DNA from: Clostridium paraputrificum
Lineage (GTDB): Bacteria > Bacillota > Clostridia > Clostridiales > Clostridiaceae
Length of the DNA stretch: 64,000 nt
Direction: 5' to 3'
Assembly: GCF_900447045.1 (NCBI RefSeq)
Contig: NZ_UAWH01000014.1
Location: forward strand, 1-64,000
Part shown: positions 26,328 through 35,926 of the stretch, in pieces
Layout of the letters: every line of letters starts with the position of its first letter
How positions within the stretch are numbered: position 1 is the stretch's first letter
Program-made: the position numbers and the translations under genes
The notes under the pieces: model-generated
The model's database searches: none
What the model saw: only the letters and a program-made list of their open reading frames with translations
What the model was told of the DNA's origin: nothing

Positions 26328-26969
26328 GTGTTTAACGAAGGGTATTTGATGGAAAACTATTCAGAGTTTGATGAAAAGTTAGATGAAGAAATTGTTTTAG
26401 AAGCAAAAAACGGTAATGTAAGAGCACAAGAGTATCTTATATCTAAGTATGAGAACTTTGTGAAGGCAAAAGCTAAATCTTACTTTTTGATTGGTGCTGA
26501 TAAAGAAGATATATATCAAGAAGGTATGATAGGACTTTATAAAGCCATAAGGGATTTTAAACCTGATAAGTTAACCTCCTTTAAAGCATTTGCTGAACTA
26601 TGTGTTACAAGACAAATAATAACAGCAATTAAGACGGCAACAAGGCAAAAACATATTCCCCTAAATACATATGTGTCTTTAAATAAACCAATTTATGAAG
26701 AAGAGTCAGATAGGACACTTTTAGATGTGTTAGCTGGATTTAGGATAACTGATCCAGAAGAGCTAGTTATAAGCCAGGAGCAAATGGAGCATATTGAGGG
26801 AGAAATATCAAAAGTATTATCTGATTTAGAATTAGAGGTACTTACATCATATCTAGATGGTAAATCTTATCAAGAGATTGCTTGTGATTTAGATAGACAT
26901 GCTAAATCTATAGATAATGCACTACAAAGAGTTAAGAGAAAACTTGAAAAATGCTTGCATTTGGAGTAG
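26328..26969 (+). CDS. sigH: RNA polymerase sigma factor SigH (Spo0H)
   Basis: 213-aa sigma-70 family factor for the transition to sporulation. Region 2 (about 25-95) includes DKEDIYQEGMIGLYKAIRDF, the core-binding and -10 recognition part, and region 4 (about 150-205) has the helix-turn-helix YQEIACDLDRHAKSIDNALQR. I keep the GTG at 26328, 4-5 nt behind CGGAGGGGG; an ATG 21 nt further has no site. The rae1-sigH order is conserved. The gene directly precedes the tRNA-Thr/tuf block. Confidence 0.96.
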   Translation: MFNEGYLMENYSEFDEKLDEEIVLEAKNGNVRAQEYLISKYENFVKAKAKSYFLIGADKEDIYQEGMIGLYKAIRDFKPDKLTSFKAFAELCVTRQIITAIKTATRQKHIPLNTYVSLNKPIYEEESDRTLLDVLAGFRITDPEELVISQEQMEHIEGEISKVLSDLELEVLTSYLDGKSYQEIACDLDRHAKSIDNALQRVKRKLEKCLHLE

Positions 26970-26980
26970 TTAATTTGTTG

Positions 26981-27009
26981 TTGACAAATAAAAAATTTGA
27001 TAGTAAACT
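26981..27009 (+). promoter_or_regulatory. Probable promoter of tRNA-Thr-tuf
   Basis: TTGACA (26981-26986) with TAAACT 17 bp downstream (27004-27009); a TATAAT at 27011-27016 is at 24 bp and so less likely to pair with this -35. It lies 36 nt before the tRNA. Confidence 0.5.
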
Positions 27010-27045
27010 TTATAATTGGTATATTGAAAAAGTCAATATATGAGT

Positions 27046-27121
27046 GCTCACGTAGCTCAGTCGGTAGAGCGTCGCCTTGGTAAGGCGGAGGTCGTCGGTT
27101 CAATCCCGATCGTGAGCTCCA
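27046..27121 (+). tRNA. tRNA-Thr (anticodon GGT)
   Basis: 76-nt cloverleaf: acceptor GCTCACG/CGTGAGC, D-arm with AGTCGGTAGAGC, anticodon loop TTGGTAA (anticodon GGT, reads ACC/ACT), T-arm GTTCAATCC, discriminator T and a genomically encoded CCA. It sits 59 nt upstream of tuf, in the same direction, an arrangement (tRNA-Thr next to tuf) known from several bacteria. Confidence 0.97.
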
Positions 27122-27180
27122 CGAAATAAGCAGTGAACGCTAGGCAAAGTTTATTTAAGAAATAGTAAGGAGGAATTACA

Positions 27181-28374
27181 ATGGCAAAGGAAAAATTCGA
27201 GAGAAATAAGCCCCACGTAAATATTGGAACAATCGGTCACGTAGACCACGGTAAGACAACACTTACAGCAGCAATCACAACAGTTTTAGCAAACAGAGGA
27301 TTCGCTGAAGCATTCGATTACGCAGAAATCGATAAGGCACCAGAAGAAAAAGAAAGAGGAATCACAATCAACACTGCACACGTTGAATATCAAACAGATA
27401 ACAGACACTATGCACACGTTGACTGTCCAGGACACGCTGACTACGTTAAGAACATGATTACAGGAGCTGCACAAATGGATGGAGCTATCTTAGTATGTTC
27501 AGCAGCAGATGGTCCAATGCCTCAAACAAGAGAACATATACTACTAGCATCAAGAGTTGGTGTTGACTATATCGTAGTATTCTTAAACAAAGCAGATATG
27601 GTAGACGATCCAGAATTACTTGAATTAGTAGAAATGGAAGTTAGAGAATTATTAAGCGAATACAACTTCCCAGGAGATGACATTCCAGTAATAACTGGTT
27701 CAGCATTAAAAGCATTAGAAAACCCAACAGATGAAGAAGCTACTAAGTGCATCATGGAATTAATGGAAGCAGTAGATAGCTACATTCCAACTCCAGAAAG
27801 AGCAACAGATAAGCCATTCTTAATGCCAGTAGAAGATGTATTTACAATCACTGGTAGAGGAACAGTTGCAACAGGAAGAGTTGAAAGAGGTATCCTACAT
27901 GTTGGAGACGAAGTTGAAGTAGTAGGATTAAAAGAAGAAAAGATGAAGACTGTAGTAACAGGAATCGAAATGTTCAGAAAGTTACTAGACGAAGCGCAAG
28001 CTGGAGATAACATTGGAGCATTATTAAGAGGTGTTCAAAGAACTGATATCGAAAGAGGTCAAGTATTAGCTAAGACTGGATCAGTACACCCACACAGCAA
28101 GTTCGTAGGTCAAGTATACGTACTTAAGAAAGAAGAAGGTGGAAGACATACTCCATTCTTTGATGGATACAGACCACAATTCTACTTCAGAACAACAGAC
28201 GTTACAGGATCAATCAAATTACCAGAAGGTATGGAAATGGTTATGCCTGGAGATCACATCGATATGAACGTTGAATTAATAACTCAAGTAGCAATGGACG
28301 AAGGTTTAAGATTCGCGATCAGAGAAGGTGGAAGAACTGTAGGTTCAGGTGTTGTTACTAGCATAATAGAATAA
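27181..28374 (+). CDS. tuf: Elongation factor Tu (copy 1)
   Basis: 397-aa GTPase that brings aminoacyl-tRNA to the ribosome. G1 GHVDHGKT (19-26), G2 [10 protein letters not shown]3 DCPGHADY (about 81-88), G4 NKAD (about 136-139), G5 SAL; domains 2 and 3 follow. The gene is almost identical to the copy at 42950-44143: I see a single difference, AAG versus AAA in codon 10 (27210). Codon use is strongly biased to C-ending codons, as expected for a very abundant protein. RBS AAGGAGGAAT at 27167-27176. Confidence 0.99.
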   Translation: MAKEKFERNKPHVNIGTIGHVDHGKTTLTAAITTVLANRGFAEAFDYAEIDKAPEEKERGITINTAHVEYQTDNRHYAHVDCPGHADYVKNMITGAAQMDGAILVCSAADGPMPQTREHILLASRVGVDYIVVFLNKADMVDDPELLELVEMEVRELLSEYNFPGDDIPVITGSALKALENPTDEEATKCIMELMEAVDSYIPTPERATDKPFLMPVEDVFTITGRGTVATGRVERGILHVGDEVEVVGLKEEKMKTVVTGIEMFRKLLDEAQAGDNIGALLRGVQRTDIERGQVLAKTGSVHPHSKFVGQVYVLKKEEGGRHTPFFDGYRPQFYFRTTDVTGSIKLPEGMEMVMPGDHIDMNVELITQVAMDEGLRFAIREGGRTVGSGVVTSIIE

Positions 28375-28397
28375 TTGATATAAAATTGGTTTAAAGT

Positions 28398-28428
28398 ATT
28401 AGGACTGGGTATTAATACCTAGTCCTTT
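28398..28428 (+). terminator. Weak terminator or attenuator after tuf
   Basis: AGGACTGGGTATTAATACCTAGTCCT hairpin (about 28401-28426) followed by TTGC rather than a T-run; read-through to rpmG is possible. Confidence 0.5.
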
Positions 28429-28444
28429 GCAAAGGAAGACCATA

Positions 28445-28471
28445 TTGACAGTAGACAACTTTTATGATAAT
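28445..28471 (+). promoter_or_regulatory. Possible promoter of rpmG-secE-nusG
   Basis: TTGACA at 28445-28450 and GATAAT at 28466-28471, spacer 15 bp, shorter than ideal. It lies after the tuf hairpin and about 95 nt before rpmG. Confidence 0.4.
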
Positions 28472-28566
28472 GTGGAAAAGTAACTCATAATTACAAAATT
28501 AATTGAAACAGTAAGAGAAATTGTCTCTTAAAATATAATATATAGGAATAACTGGAGGTGCAGACC

Positions 28567-28716
28567 GTGAGAGTAAAGATAACTTTAGCATGCACAGAGT
28601 GTAAGCAAAGAAACTACAACTCAATGAAGAATAAGAAGAACAACCCAGACAGAATGGAAATGCAAAAGTATTGTAAGTTCTGTAAGAAGCACACTCTTCA
28701 TAGAGAAACTAAGTAA
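28567..28716 (+). CDS. rpmG: Ribosomal protein L33 (zinc form)
   Basis: 49-aa protein of the large subunit. It carries two Cys pairs, CTEC and CKFC, so it is the zinc-binding (C+) form. GTG start 5-6 nt behind GGAGGTG (28554-28560). Too short for usual ORF cut-offs but clear by content and by its place before secE. In B. subtilis zinc-binding L33 forms are replaced by Cys-free ones under zinc starvation; no second copy is seen here. Confidence 0.96.
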   Translation: MRVKITLACTECKQRNYNSMKNKKNNPDRMEMQKYCKFCKKHTLHRETK

Positions 28717-28767
28717 TTAGCGATTTAAGTAAAGACACATACTTACCAATTTTAAGGATGTGATAAA

Positions 28768-28995
28768 ATGGCTGACAATAGTAAAGTTAAATCCAATACT
28801 GCTAAAAAAGGCGGTATATTTAAGTTTTTTAGAGAGGTTAAGGCAGAAGTTAAAAGAATAACTTGGCCTTCTAAAAATGAAACTAAAAAAGCATTAATTG
28901 CTGTAGCTGTGTTCGTCTTAATCTATGTTGTAATAATAGGCGGATTCGATTATATTTTTCAAAACCTCTTTGAAGTGATTTTGAAACTTAAGTAA
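28768..28995 (+). CDS. secE: Preprotein translocase subunit SecE
   Basis: 75 aa with one membrane segment (about 45-67, ALIAVAVFVLIYVVIIGG) preceded by the amphipathic FFREVKAEVKRITWPSKNET motif, which clamps SecY. Partner SecY is encoded at 53923. Lies between rpmG and nusG as in nearly all bacteria. Confidence 0.97.
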   Translation: MADNSKVKSNTAKKGGIFKFFREVKAEVKRITWPSKNETKKALIAVAVFVLIYVVIIGGFDYIFQNLFEVILKLK

Positions 28996-29006
28996 GGGAG
29001 GTTTAG

Positions 29007-29549
29007 GTGGATATCACCGGAATAAATATGAGTGAAAGAGCAAGATGGTATGTAGTACATACATACTCAGGATATGAAAACAAAGTGAAAGCTACTATTG
29101 AAAAAACTATTGAAAATAGAAATCTTCAAGAACTATTTGTTGATATACAAGTTCCAATGGAAGAAGTTATTGAAGAAAAAGATGGTAAGCAAAAAGTAAC
29201 TTTGAAAAAGAAGTTTCCTGGTTATGTGCTAATAAAAATGCTAATGTCAGATGAATCTTGGTATGTAGTAAGAAATACCAGAGGAGTGACAGGGTTTGTT
29301 GGACCTGGATCTAAGCCAGTTCCGCTTACTGAAGAAGAAATTGAATCTATGGGAATTGTTGAACTTCCACAAGAAATTGATTTAGAAGTAGGCGAAGGGG
29401 TTAGAGTAATATCAGGACCATTAAGAGATTTCGTTGCACTAGTGCAAGAAATTAATGCTGAAAAGCACAAAATAAAAGCATCAGTAGATATGTTCGGTAG
29501 AGAAACTTTAGCCGAACTAGATTTTAATCAAATCGAGAAGTTAGTTTAA
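29007..29549 (+). CDS. nusG: Transcription elongation/termination factor NusG
   Basis: 180 aa as read from GTG 29007 (173 from the ATG at 29028). I prefer the GTG because GGGAGG (28996-29001) is 5 nt upstream and the ATG has no site. NGN domain (RWYVVHTYSGYENKVK ... FPGYVLIKM) and a C-terminal KOW domain (GEGVRVISGPLRDFVALV). It binds RNA polymerase and either promotes pausing or couples to the ribosome. 11 nt behind secE. Confidence 0.97.
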   Translation: MDITGINMSERARWYVVHTYSGYENKVKATIEKTIENRNLQELFVDIQVPMEEVIEEKDGKQKVTLKKKFPGYVLIKMLMSDESWYVVRNTRGVTGFVGPGSKPVPLTEEEIESMGIVELPQEIDLEVGEGVRVISGPLRDFVALVQEINAEKHKIKASVDMFGRETLAELDFNQIEKLV

Positions 29550-29637
29550 TAGTTATATAAATTATTAACTAATGTTTTTTAATTAAGTGGGAGGATTGAA
29601 AAAATCCGTAATCACCACAGTATAGGAGGAATAACAA

Positions 29638-30063
29638 ATGGCTAAGAAAGTAACTGGAATGATTAAACTTCAACTTGCAGCAGGTAAGGCTACACCAGCA
29701 CCACCAGTTGGTCCAGCATTAGGTCAACATGGTGTAAACATAATGGGATTCTGTAAGGAGTTTAATGCTAAAACTGCAAATCAAGCTGGATTAATAATAC
29801 CAGTAGTAATCACAGTATACCAAGACAGATCTTTTAGTTTCATATTAAAGACACCTCCAGCTGCAGTTCTAATTAAGAAAGAATTAGGATTAGAAAGCGG
29901 TTCAGGTGTACCAAACAGAACTAAGGTTGGTAAGTTAACAAAGGAACAAGTAAGAAAGATTGCTGAATTAAAAATGCCAGACTTAAATGCTGCTACAATC
30001 GAAGCTGCTATGAGCATGATCGAAGGTACTGCAAGAAGTATGGGCGTAACTATCGAAGAGTAA
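29638..30063 (+). CDS. rplK: Ribosomal protein L11
   Basis: 141 aa, binds the GTPase-associated centre of 23S rRNA, needed for stringent factor activation. The Pro-rich [20 protein letters not shown] segment (about 20-39) and the C-terminal rRNA-binding domain are normal. First of rplK-rplA; 88 nt behind nusG, probably co-transcribed, with AGGAGG at 29624-29629. Confidence 0.98.
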   Translation: MAKKVTGMIKLQLAAGKATPAPPVGPALGQHGVNIMGFCKEFNAKTANQAGLIIPVVITVYQDRSFSFILKTPPAAVLIKKELGLESGSGVPNRTKVGKLTKEQVRKIAELKMPDLNAATIEAAMSMIEGTARSMGVTIEE

Positions 30064-30115
30064 TTCATAAATTCGTGGGAGGTCTAGGCCGTTATTACCA
30101 CAAAGGAGGCTTATT

Positions 30116-30805
30116 ATGGGAAAGAAATATGTTGAAAGTGCAAAGTTAATAGATAAGAATACTTTATACAATCCAGCAGAAGCTTTAGAGCTATCTGTAA
30201 AAACTGCAAAAGCTAATTTCGATGAAACTATCGAATTACATGTAAGACTTGGGGTAGATCCAAGACATGCAGATCAACAAGTTAGAGGAGCAGTTGTATT
30301 ACCAAACGGAACTGGTAAGACTGTAAGAGTATTAGTATTTGCTAAAGGAGATAAGGCTAAGGAAGCAGAAGCGGCAGGAGCAGAATTTGTCGGAGCTGAA
30401 GAATTAGTTCAAAAGATCCAATCAGAAAACTGGTTCGACTACGATGTAGTTGTAGCAACTCCAGATATGATGGGTGTTGTTGGTAGAATAGGTAGAATAC
30501 TTGGACCTAAGGGATTAATGCCAAACCCTAAGTCAGGAACAGTAACATTTGATGTTGCTAAGGCAATTGCTGACATTAAGGCTGGTAAGGTTGAATATAG
30601 AGTTGATAAGACTGCTATAGTTCACTGCCCAATTGGTAAGAAGTCATTCGGTGCTGAAAAGTTAAAGGAAAACTTCCACGCATTAATGGAAGCTTTAATT
30701 AAGGCTAAGCCAGCAGCAGCTAAGGGACAATATGTAAAATCAGTAACTGTTTCAAGCACAATGGGACCAGGAGCTAAGATTAACCCAGTAAAAGTTTTAG
30801 AATAG
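30116..30805 (+). CDS. rplA: Ribosomal protein L1
   Basis: 229 aa; forms the L1 stalk that moves E-site tRNA, and in many bacteria represses translation of rplK-rplA. Typical motifs [20 protein letters not shown] (about 125-144) and the C-terminal GPGAKINP are present. 52 nt behind rplK; the spacer contains GGGAGGTCTAGGC, a candidate L1-binding mimic but not verified. Ends directly before the rplJ promoter. Confidence 0.98.
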   Translation: MGKKYVESAKLIDKNTLYNPAEALELSVKTAKANFDETIELHVRLGVDPRHADQQVRGAVVLPNGTGKTVRVLVFAKGDKAKEAEAAGAEFVGAEELVQKIQSENWFDYDVVVATPDMMGVVGRIGRILGPKGLMPNPKSGTVTFDVAKAIADIKAGKVEYRVDKTAIVHCPIGKKSFGAEKLKENFHALMEALIKAKPAAAKGQYVKSVTVSSTMGPGAKINPVKVLE

Positions 30806-30807
30806 TG

Positions 30808-30836
30808 TTGACTTGAACTGAATTAGATGCTATAAT
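30808..30836 (+). promoter_or_regulatory. Promoter of rplJ-rplL
   Basis: TTGACT (30808-30813), 17 bp, TATAAT (30831-30836), starting 2 nt after the rplA stop codon. Confidence 0.9.
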
Positions 30837-30842
30837 CGGTTG

Positions 30843-31017
30843 TGTTGTTAAAAAGATAATATTATTTCCGTAGACAGTAGGTGCTATTGCATAACGTATA
30901 ACAACCTACCGAGGTACCAATAAAGTTAGTTATGTTTACTTTAGGTCTTCCTTGTCTACGGGAAGACCTTTATTAATATTAAGCAGTTATAAACTGTGAG
31001 GAGGTGGACACACAGTA
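30843..31017 (+). ncRNA. L10 leader with attenuator
   Basis: A 175-nt leader. A Rho-independent hairpin AGGTCTTCC / GGGAAGACCT followed by TTTATT lies at 30943-30974. The element CCGTAGACA (30868-30876) is perfectly complementary to TGTCTACGG (30953-30961), the loop and 3' arm of that hairpin, so pairing of the two excludes the terminator. GTAGGTGC...AACCTACC (about 30876-30909) can fold as the L10-binding core. This is the layout of the Firmicute L10 leader, in which the L10(L12)4 complex is expected to tip the balance to termination. Confidence 0.85.
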
Positions 31018-31521
31018 ATGAACAAGAACAGACAAATGAAAGAAGCAAAGGTTGCTGAAATCAAAGAAAAGTTAGAAAAGTCACAATCTGTAATTCTTGC
31101 AAGCTATCAAGGTCTTACTGTTGAAGAAGATACTCAATTAAGAAAGAACTTAAGAGAAGCTGGTGTTGAATATAAAGTATACAAGAATACTTTAGTAACA
31201 TTAGCTGCTAAGGAATTAGGATTAGAAGCTATTTCTGAATATTTAGAAGGACCAGTTTCTATAGCATTCGGATATGAAGATGCTACTGCTCCTGCAAGAA
31301 TCTTAAATGATTTTGCTAAGGATCATAAGAAACTTGAATTAAAAGCAGGTATTGTTGAAGGACAAATCTTTGATAAAGAAAAGGTTTCTCAACTTGCTAC
31401 AATACCATCAAAAGAAGTTCTTATTGCGAAACTTCTTGGAAGTATCAAGGCTCCTTTATCAAACCTTGCATACTTATTAAGTGCAATTAAAGATCAAAAA
31501 GAAGCTGAATCAGCTGAATAA
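31018..31521 (+). CDS. rplJ: Ribosomal protein L10
   Basis: 167 aa, base of the L7/L12 stalk that recruits GTPase factors. Typical N-terminal rRNA-binding part ([20 protein letters not shown]) and a C-terminal helix for L12 dimers ([16 protein letters not shown]). RBS GAGGAGGTGG at 30998-31007. Autoregulated through the leader upstream; rplL follows after 42 nt. Confidence 0.98.
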   Translation: MNKNRQMKEAKVAEIKEKLEKSQSVILASYQGLTVEEDTQLRKNLREAGVEYKVYKNTLVTLAAKELGLEAISEYLEGPVSIAFGYEDATAPARILNDFAKDHKKLELKAGIVEGQIFDKEKVSQLATIPSKEVLIAKLLGSIKAPLSNLAYLLSAIKDQKEAESAE

Positions 31522-31563
31522 TAACAAAACAATGTGTTAAGTAATTTTGGAGGTGCAATTAAA

Positions 31564-31929
31564 ATGACAAGAGAAGATATCATTCAAGCTATAAAAGAAA
31601 TGAGCGTTTTAGAATTAAATGAATTAGTAAAAGCTTGCGAAGAAGAATTCGGAGTAAGCGCTGCTGCTCCAGTAGCAGTAGCAGGTGCAGCAGTTGCAGG
31701 TGGAGCTGCTGAAGAAAAGACTGAATTTGATGTAGTATTAGCAAATGCTGGATCTCAAAAGATTAAAGTAATCAAGGTTGTAAGAGAACTTACTGGATTA
31801 GGATTAAAGGAAGCTAAGGAAATAGTTGACGGAGCTCCTAAGACATTAAAAGAAGCAGTTTCTAAGGAAGAAGCTGAAGACATCAAGGCTAAATTAGCTG
31901 AAGTTGGTGCAGAAGTAGAAGTTAAGTAA
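31564..31929 (+). CDS. rplL: Ribosomal protein L7/L12
   Basis: 121 aa, stalk protein. N-terminal dimer domain, Ala/Gly-rich hinge ([18 protein letters not shown], about 38-55) and the factor-binding C-terminal domain ending VGAEVEVK. I use ATG 31564 behind GGAGGTG; the frame is open upstream but without a start site. Followed by a strong terminator. Confidence 0.98.
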   Translation: MTREDIIQAIKEMSVLELNELVKACEEEFGVSAAAPVAVAGAAVAGGAAEEKTEFDVVLANAGSQKIKVIKVVRELTGLGLKEAKEIVDGAPKTLKEAVSKEEAEDIKAKLAEVGAEVEVK

Positions 31930-31945
31930 TTTAACTTGGAATATA

Positions 31946-31973
31946 AAAAGGTGCTGTATAGCACCTTTTTTAT
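31946..31973 (+). terminator. Terminator of rplJ-rplL
   Basis: AAAAGGTGCT / AGCACCTTTT stem with GTAT loop and T-run. Confidence 0.92.
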
Positions 31974-32007
31974 TGTCCAATAGTACGGAAGAAAAAAATA
32001 AAAAATA

Positions 32008-32036
32008 TTGACATTAATTTGGGAATATGATACTAT
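32008..32036 (+). promoter_or_regulatory. Promoter of rpoB-rpoC
   Basis: TTGACA (32008-32013), 17 bp, TACTAT (32031-32036). This leaves a leader of about 160 nt before rpoB. Confidence 0.85.
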
Positions 32037-32131
32037 CATTAAATGTACTGTTCAATATGGATAAGTATATAAAAATGGCAAAATATGTATAGGTGCATAA
32101 AAATGTGGCTATACTAAAAAGATGATGTTCT

Positions 32132-32172
32132 CCGAAAGCATAAAGTCCTTAGGGAAGCTATGCTTTTGGTTA
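32132..32172 (+). promoter_or_regulatory. Leader hairpin (attenuator-like) before rpoB
   Basis: 11-bp stem CCGAAAGCATA / TATGCTTTTGG (one G-T pair) around AAGTCCTTAGGGAAGC, followed by TTATTTTAGTTTAT. Looks like a leaky intrinsic terminator 30-70 nt upstream of rpoB; it may tune RNA polymerase synthesis. Confidence 0.6.
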
Positions 32173-32200
32173 TTTTAGTTTATACAAGGGGTGAAGATTC

Positions 32201-35200
32201 ATGGTACATCCTGTCCAAGTTGGGAAAAGAACAAGAATGAGTTTTGGTAAGGTTAAAGACGTAACCGAAATGCCAAATCTAATTGAAGTACAATTAGATT
32301 CGTATCAGTGGTTTTTAAGAGAAGGGCTTCATGAGGTTTTTGATGATGTCAATCCGATAAGCAACTTTACTGGTAATCTAGTACTTGAATTCGTAGACTA
32401 TAAGCTTGATATGGATAATATTAAGTATTCAGTGGAAGAGTGTAAGGAAAGAGACGCTACTTATGCTGCACCACTAAAGGTTTCTGTAAGATTACAGAAC
32501 AATGAAACAGGAGAAATAAAAGAACAAGAAGTCTTCATGGGTGATTTCCCATTAATGACTGAACAAGGAACTTTTATTATTAATGGTGCTGAAAGAGTAA
32601 TAGTCAGCCAATTAGTAAGATCTCCAGGTGTATATTACAGTTATAGTAGAGATAAGAGTGGTAAAAAGCTGTTTTCTTCTACAGTAATTCCAAACAGAGG
32701 AGCTTGGTTAGAATATGAAACTGACTCTAATGACGTAATATATGTAAGAATTGATAAGACTAGAAAGCTACCAATCACTATTTTAGGAAGAGCAATGGGA
32801 TTTGGAAGTGATCAAGAATTATTAGATTACTTTGGAGAAGAAGAAAGATTCAAGGCAACAATTGAAAAAGACAATACTAAAACGAAAGAAGAAGCACTAT
32901 TAGAAATCTATAAAAGATTAAGACCAGGTGAACCACCTACAGTAGATAGTGCAGTATCTTTAATTGATTCTTTATTCTTTGATGCAAAAAGATATGATTT
33001 GTCTAGAGTAGGTAGATATAAGTTCAACAAGAAACTTGCATTAAACTTAAGAATTGCAAATCAAATAGCTGCTAATGACATTATTAATCCATCAACTGGA
33101 GAAATAATGGTTGAAAGCGGCCAAAAAATTAGTAGAACAATTGCTGAAGAAATTAGAAATGTAGGAATAAATTCGGTTGATGTTTTAGTGGAAGATAGAG
33201 TTGTAAGAGTAATCGGAAATAACTTTGTTGATATAACTAAGCATGTTAACTTTGATGTGACAGACTTAAACATTAAGGAATATGTACATTACCCTACATT
33301 AAGAGAAATTTTAGATAATTACTCTGATGAAGATTCAATAAAAGAAGAAATCAAGAAAAATATCAATAAATTAATTCCTAAGCATATTATAAGAGATGAT
33401 ATTTTTGCGACTATTAGTTACGAAATTGGATTGGCTTATAATATAGGATATGTTGACGATATTGATCATCTTGGAAATAGAAGAATTAGATCAGTTGGTG
33501 AATTACTACAAAACCAATTTAGAATTGGTTTATCAAGAATGGAAAGAGTAGTTAAAGAAAGAATGACTATTCAAGATCAAGAAGCAATTACTCCTCAAAT
33601 GTTAATAAACATTAGACCAGTAGCTGCTGCTATTAAAGAATTCTTTGGTAGTTCTCAATTATCACAATTCATGGATCAGATTAACCCACTTTCAGAATTA
33701 ACTCACAAGAGAAGATTATCTGCTCTTGGACCAGGTGGTTTATCAAGAGAAAGAGCTGGTTTTGAAGTTAGAGACGTTCACCATTCTCATTATGGAAGAA
33801 TGTGTCCTATCGAGACTCCAGAAGGACCTAACATAGGTCTTATAAACTCCTTAGCAACATTTGCAAGAGTTAATGAATATGGGTTTATAGAAACACCATA
33901 TAGAATTATAGATAAAGAAACTAATACAATTACAAATGAAATAAGATATTTTACGGCAGATGAGGAAGATCAATATTTAGTTGCACAAGCTAAAGAACCG
34001 ATTGACGGAAATGGTCACTTTGTTGATAAAAAGGTAACAGTAAGAAATAAGGAAGATGTATTTGTTGTACCAGCAGAAGATGTAGATTTAATAGACGTAT
34101 CGCCTAGACAAATAGTATCAGTTGCTACTGCAATGATACCTTTCCTTGAGAATGACGATGCCTCAAGAGCACTGATGGGATCAAACATGCAACGTCAAGC
34201 TGTTCCATTATTAAAGACTCAAGCTCCTATCGTTGGTACAGGAATAGAGTACAAAGCAGCAGTAGACTCAGGAGTACTTCCTAAGGCTAAAAATGCTGGT
34301 GTTGTAACTTATGTAAGTGCTAACGAAGTGAGAATTAAAAGAGATATTGATGGCGGAATTGATACTTATAAATTACTTAAATTTAAGAGAAGTAACCAAG
34401 GTATGTGCATAAATCAACGACCAATAGTTGATAAAGGTGAAATAGTATTTAAGAATCAAGTATTAGCTGATGGTCCATCAACAGATCTAGGTGAAATATC
34501 ATTAGGTAAAAATATCAGAATGGGATTCATTACGTGGGAAGGATATAACTACGAAGATGCTATGCTTATTTCTGAAGAACTAGTTAGAGAAGATGTATTT
34601 ACATCTATTCATATAGAAGAATATGAATGTGAAGCTAGAGACACAAAATTAGGACCAGAAGAAATCACTAGAGATATTCCTAATGTAAGTGAAGATGCAC
34701 TTAAGGATATCGATGAAAGAGGAATAATAAGAGTAGGTGCTGAAGTAAGATCTGGAGATATTCTTGTTGGTAAGGTTACTCCAAAGGGTGAAACTGAATT
34801 AACAGCTGAAGAAAGACTGCTAAGAGCAATATTCGGTGAAAAGGCAAGAGAAGTAAGAGATACTTCATTAAGAGCTCCTCATGGTGAAGCTGGTATAATT
34901 GTAGATGTTAAAGTGTTTACAAGAGAAAATGGAGACGAATTAAATCCGGGCGTAAATGAACTTGTAAGAGCTTATATTGCGCAAAAGAGAAAGATATCTG
35001 TAGGGGATAAGATGGCTGGACGTCATGGTAACAAGGGGGTTATTTCAAGAGTACTTCCTGAAGAAGATATGCCATTTTTACCAGACGGAAGACCGCTACA
35101 AATATGTTTAAATCCTTTAGGGGTTCCTTCACGTATGAACATCGGTCAGGTACTTGAAGTTCACTTAGGATGGGCTGCTAGCCAATTAGGATGGCATATA

Positions 35201-35905
35201 GCTACTCCAGTATTTGATGGAGCAACTGAAGAAGATATAGAAGAATGTCTTGAAAAAGCAGGTTATAATGCTAATGGTAAAACTGTTTTATATGATGGTA
35301 GAACAGGAGAACCATTTGATAATGAAGTTACAGTTGGTATAATGTATATCTTAAAGCTAGCTCACTTAGTTGACGATAAGATTCATGCTAGATCAACTGG
35401 ACCATACTCACTAGTTACACAACAACCACTTGGAGGTAAAGCTCAATTTGGTGGTCAAAGATTTGGTGAAATGGAAGTTTGGGCATTAGAAGCATATGGT
35501 GCTGCGCATACATTACAAGAAATATTAACTGTTAAGTCAGATGATGTTGTAGGTAGAGTTAAGACATATGAAGCAATAGTTAAGGGTGAAAATATCCCTG
35601 AACCAGGTGTTCCAGAATCATTTAAGGTTCTTATTAAAGAACTTCAAGCTCTTTGCTTAGACATTAAAGTTTTAAATGAAGAAAATCAAGAAGTTCAATT
35701 AAAAGAATTCGCAGATGAGGATATGGAAAACTTAGAGGTGAATATAGAAGGAACAGAAGAATTTACTTCTGAACCAGAAGCGGAAATTGATGATAGCTAT
35801 ACAGTAGAAGAAGTAGAACCAGAACAAGAAGAAGATTTCGAAAGTTTTCAAATCGAGGGACTACAAGAAGATTTAGTACTAGATGATTTTAATGACGAAC
35901 ACTAA
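32201..35905 (+). CDS. rpoB: RNA polymerase beta subunit
   Basis: 1234 aa. All the expected regions are present: protrusion and lobe at the N-terminus, the rifampicin region [19 protein letters not shown] and [15 protein letters not shown] (about 480-515) with the wild-type residues at the common resistance sites, the [11 protein letters not shown] catalytic-site segment (near 945) and the C-terminal clamp [20 protein letters not shown]. The last 70 residues are an acidic, Glu-rich tail, as in related clostridia. Start ATG behind AAGGGGTGAAG. rpoC follows after 21 nt. Confidence 0.99.
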   Translation: MVHPVQVGKRTRMSFGKVKDVTEMPNLIEVQLDSYQWFLREGLHEVFDDVNPISNFTGNLVLEFVDYKLDMDNIKYSVEECKERDATYAAPLKVSVRLQNNETGEIKEQEVFMGDFPLMTEQGTFIINGAERVIVSQLVRSPGVYYSYSRDKSGKKLFSSTVIPNRGAWLEYETDSNDVIYVRIDKTRKLPITILGRAMGFGSDQELLDYFGEEERFKATIEKDNTKTKEEALLEIYKRLRPGEPPTVDSAVSLIDSLFFDAKRYDLSRVGRYKFNKKLALNLRIANQIAANDIINPSTGEIMVESGQKISRTIAEEIRNVGINSVDVLVEDRVVRVIGNNFVDITKHVNFDVTDLNIKEYVHYPTLREILDNYSDEDSIKEEIKKNINKLIPKHIIRDDIFATISYEIGLAYNIGYVDDIDHLGNRRIRSVGELLQNQFRIGLSRMERVVKERMTIQDQEAITPQMLINIRPVAAAIKEFFGSSQLSQFMDQINPLSELTHKRRLSALGPGGLSRERAGFEVRDVHHSHYGRMCPIETPEGPNIGLINSLATFARVNEYGFIETPYRIIDKETNTITNEIRYFTADEEDQYLVAQAKEPIDGNGHFVDKKVTVRNKEDVFVVPAEDVDLIDVSPRQIVSVATAMIPFLENDDASRALMGSNMQRQAVPLLKTQAPIVGTGIEYKAAVDSGVLPKAKNAGVVTYVSANEVRIKRDIDGGIDTYKLLKFKRSNQGMCINQRPIVDKGEIVFKNQVLADGPSTDLGEISLGKNIRMGFITWEGYNYEDAMLISEELVREDVFTSIHIEEYECEARDTKLGPEEITRDIPNVSEDALKDIDERGIIRVGAEVRSGDILVGKVTPKGETELTAEERLLRAIFGEKAREVRDTSLRAPHGEAGIIVDVKVFTRENGDELNPGVNELVRAYIAQKRKISVGDKMAGRHGNKGVISRVLPEEDMPFLPDGRPLQICLNPLGVPSRMNIGQVLEVHLGWAASQLGWHIATPVFDGATEEDIEECLEKAGYNANGKTVLYDGRTGEPFDNEVTVGIMYILKLAHLVDDKIHARSTGPYSLVTQQPLGGKAQFGGQRFGEMEVWALEAYGAAHTLQEILTVKSDDVVGRVKTYEAIVKGENIPEPGVPESFKVLIKELQALCLDIKVLNEENQEVQLKEFADEDMENLEVNIEGTEEFTSEPEAEIDDSYTVEEVEPEQEEDFESFQIEGLQEDLVLDDFNDEH

Positions 35906-35926
35906 TTTTGAAGGGAGGATATACCC

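Noticed and set aside
27286..27474. Cys/Val-rich antisense frame in tuf (also at 43055-43243)
   Set aside because: Present in both tuf copies only because the genes are identical; a mirror of EF-Tu codon bias.
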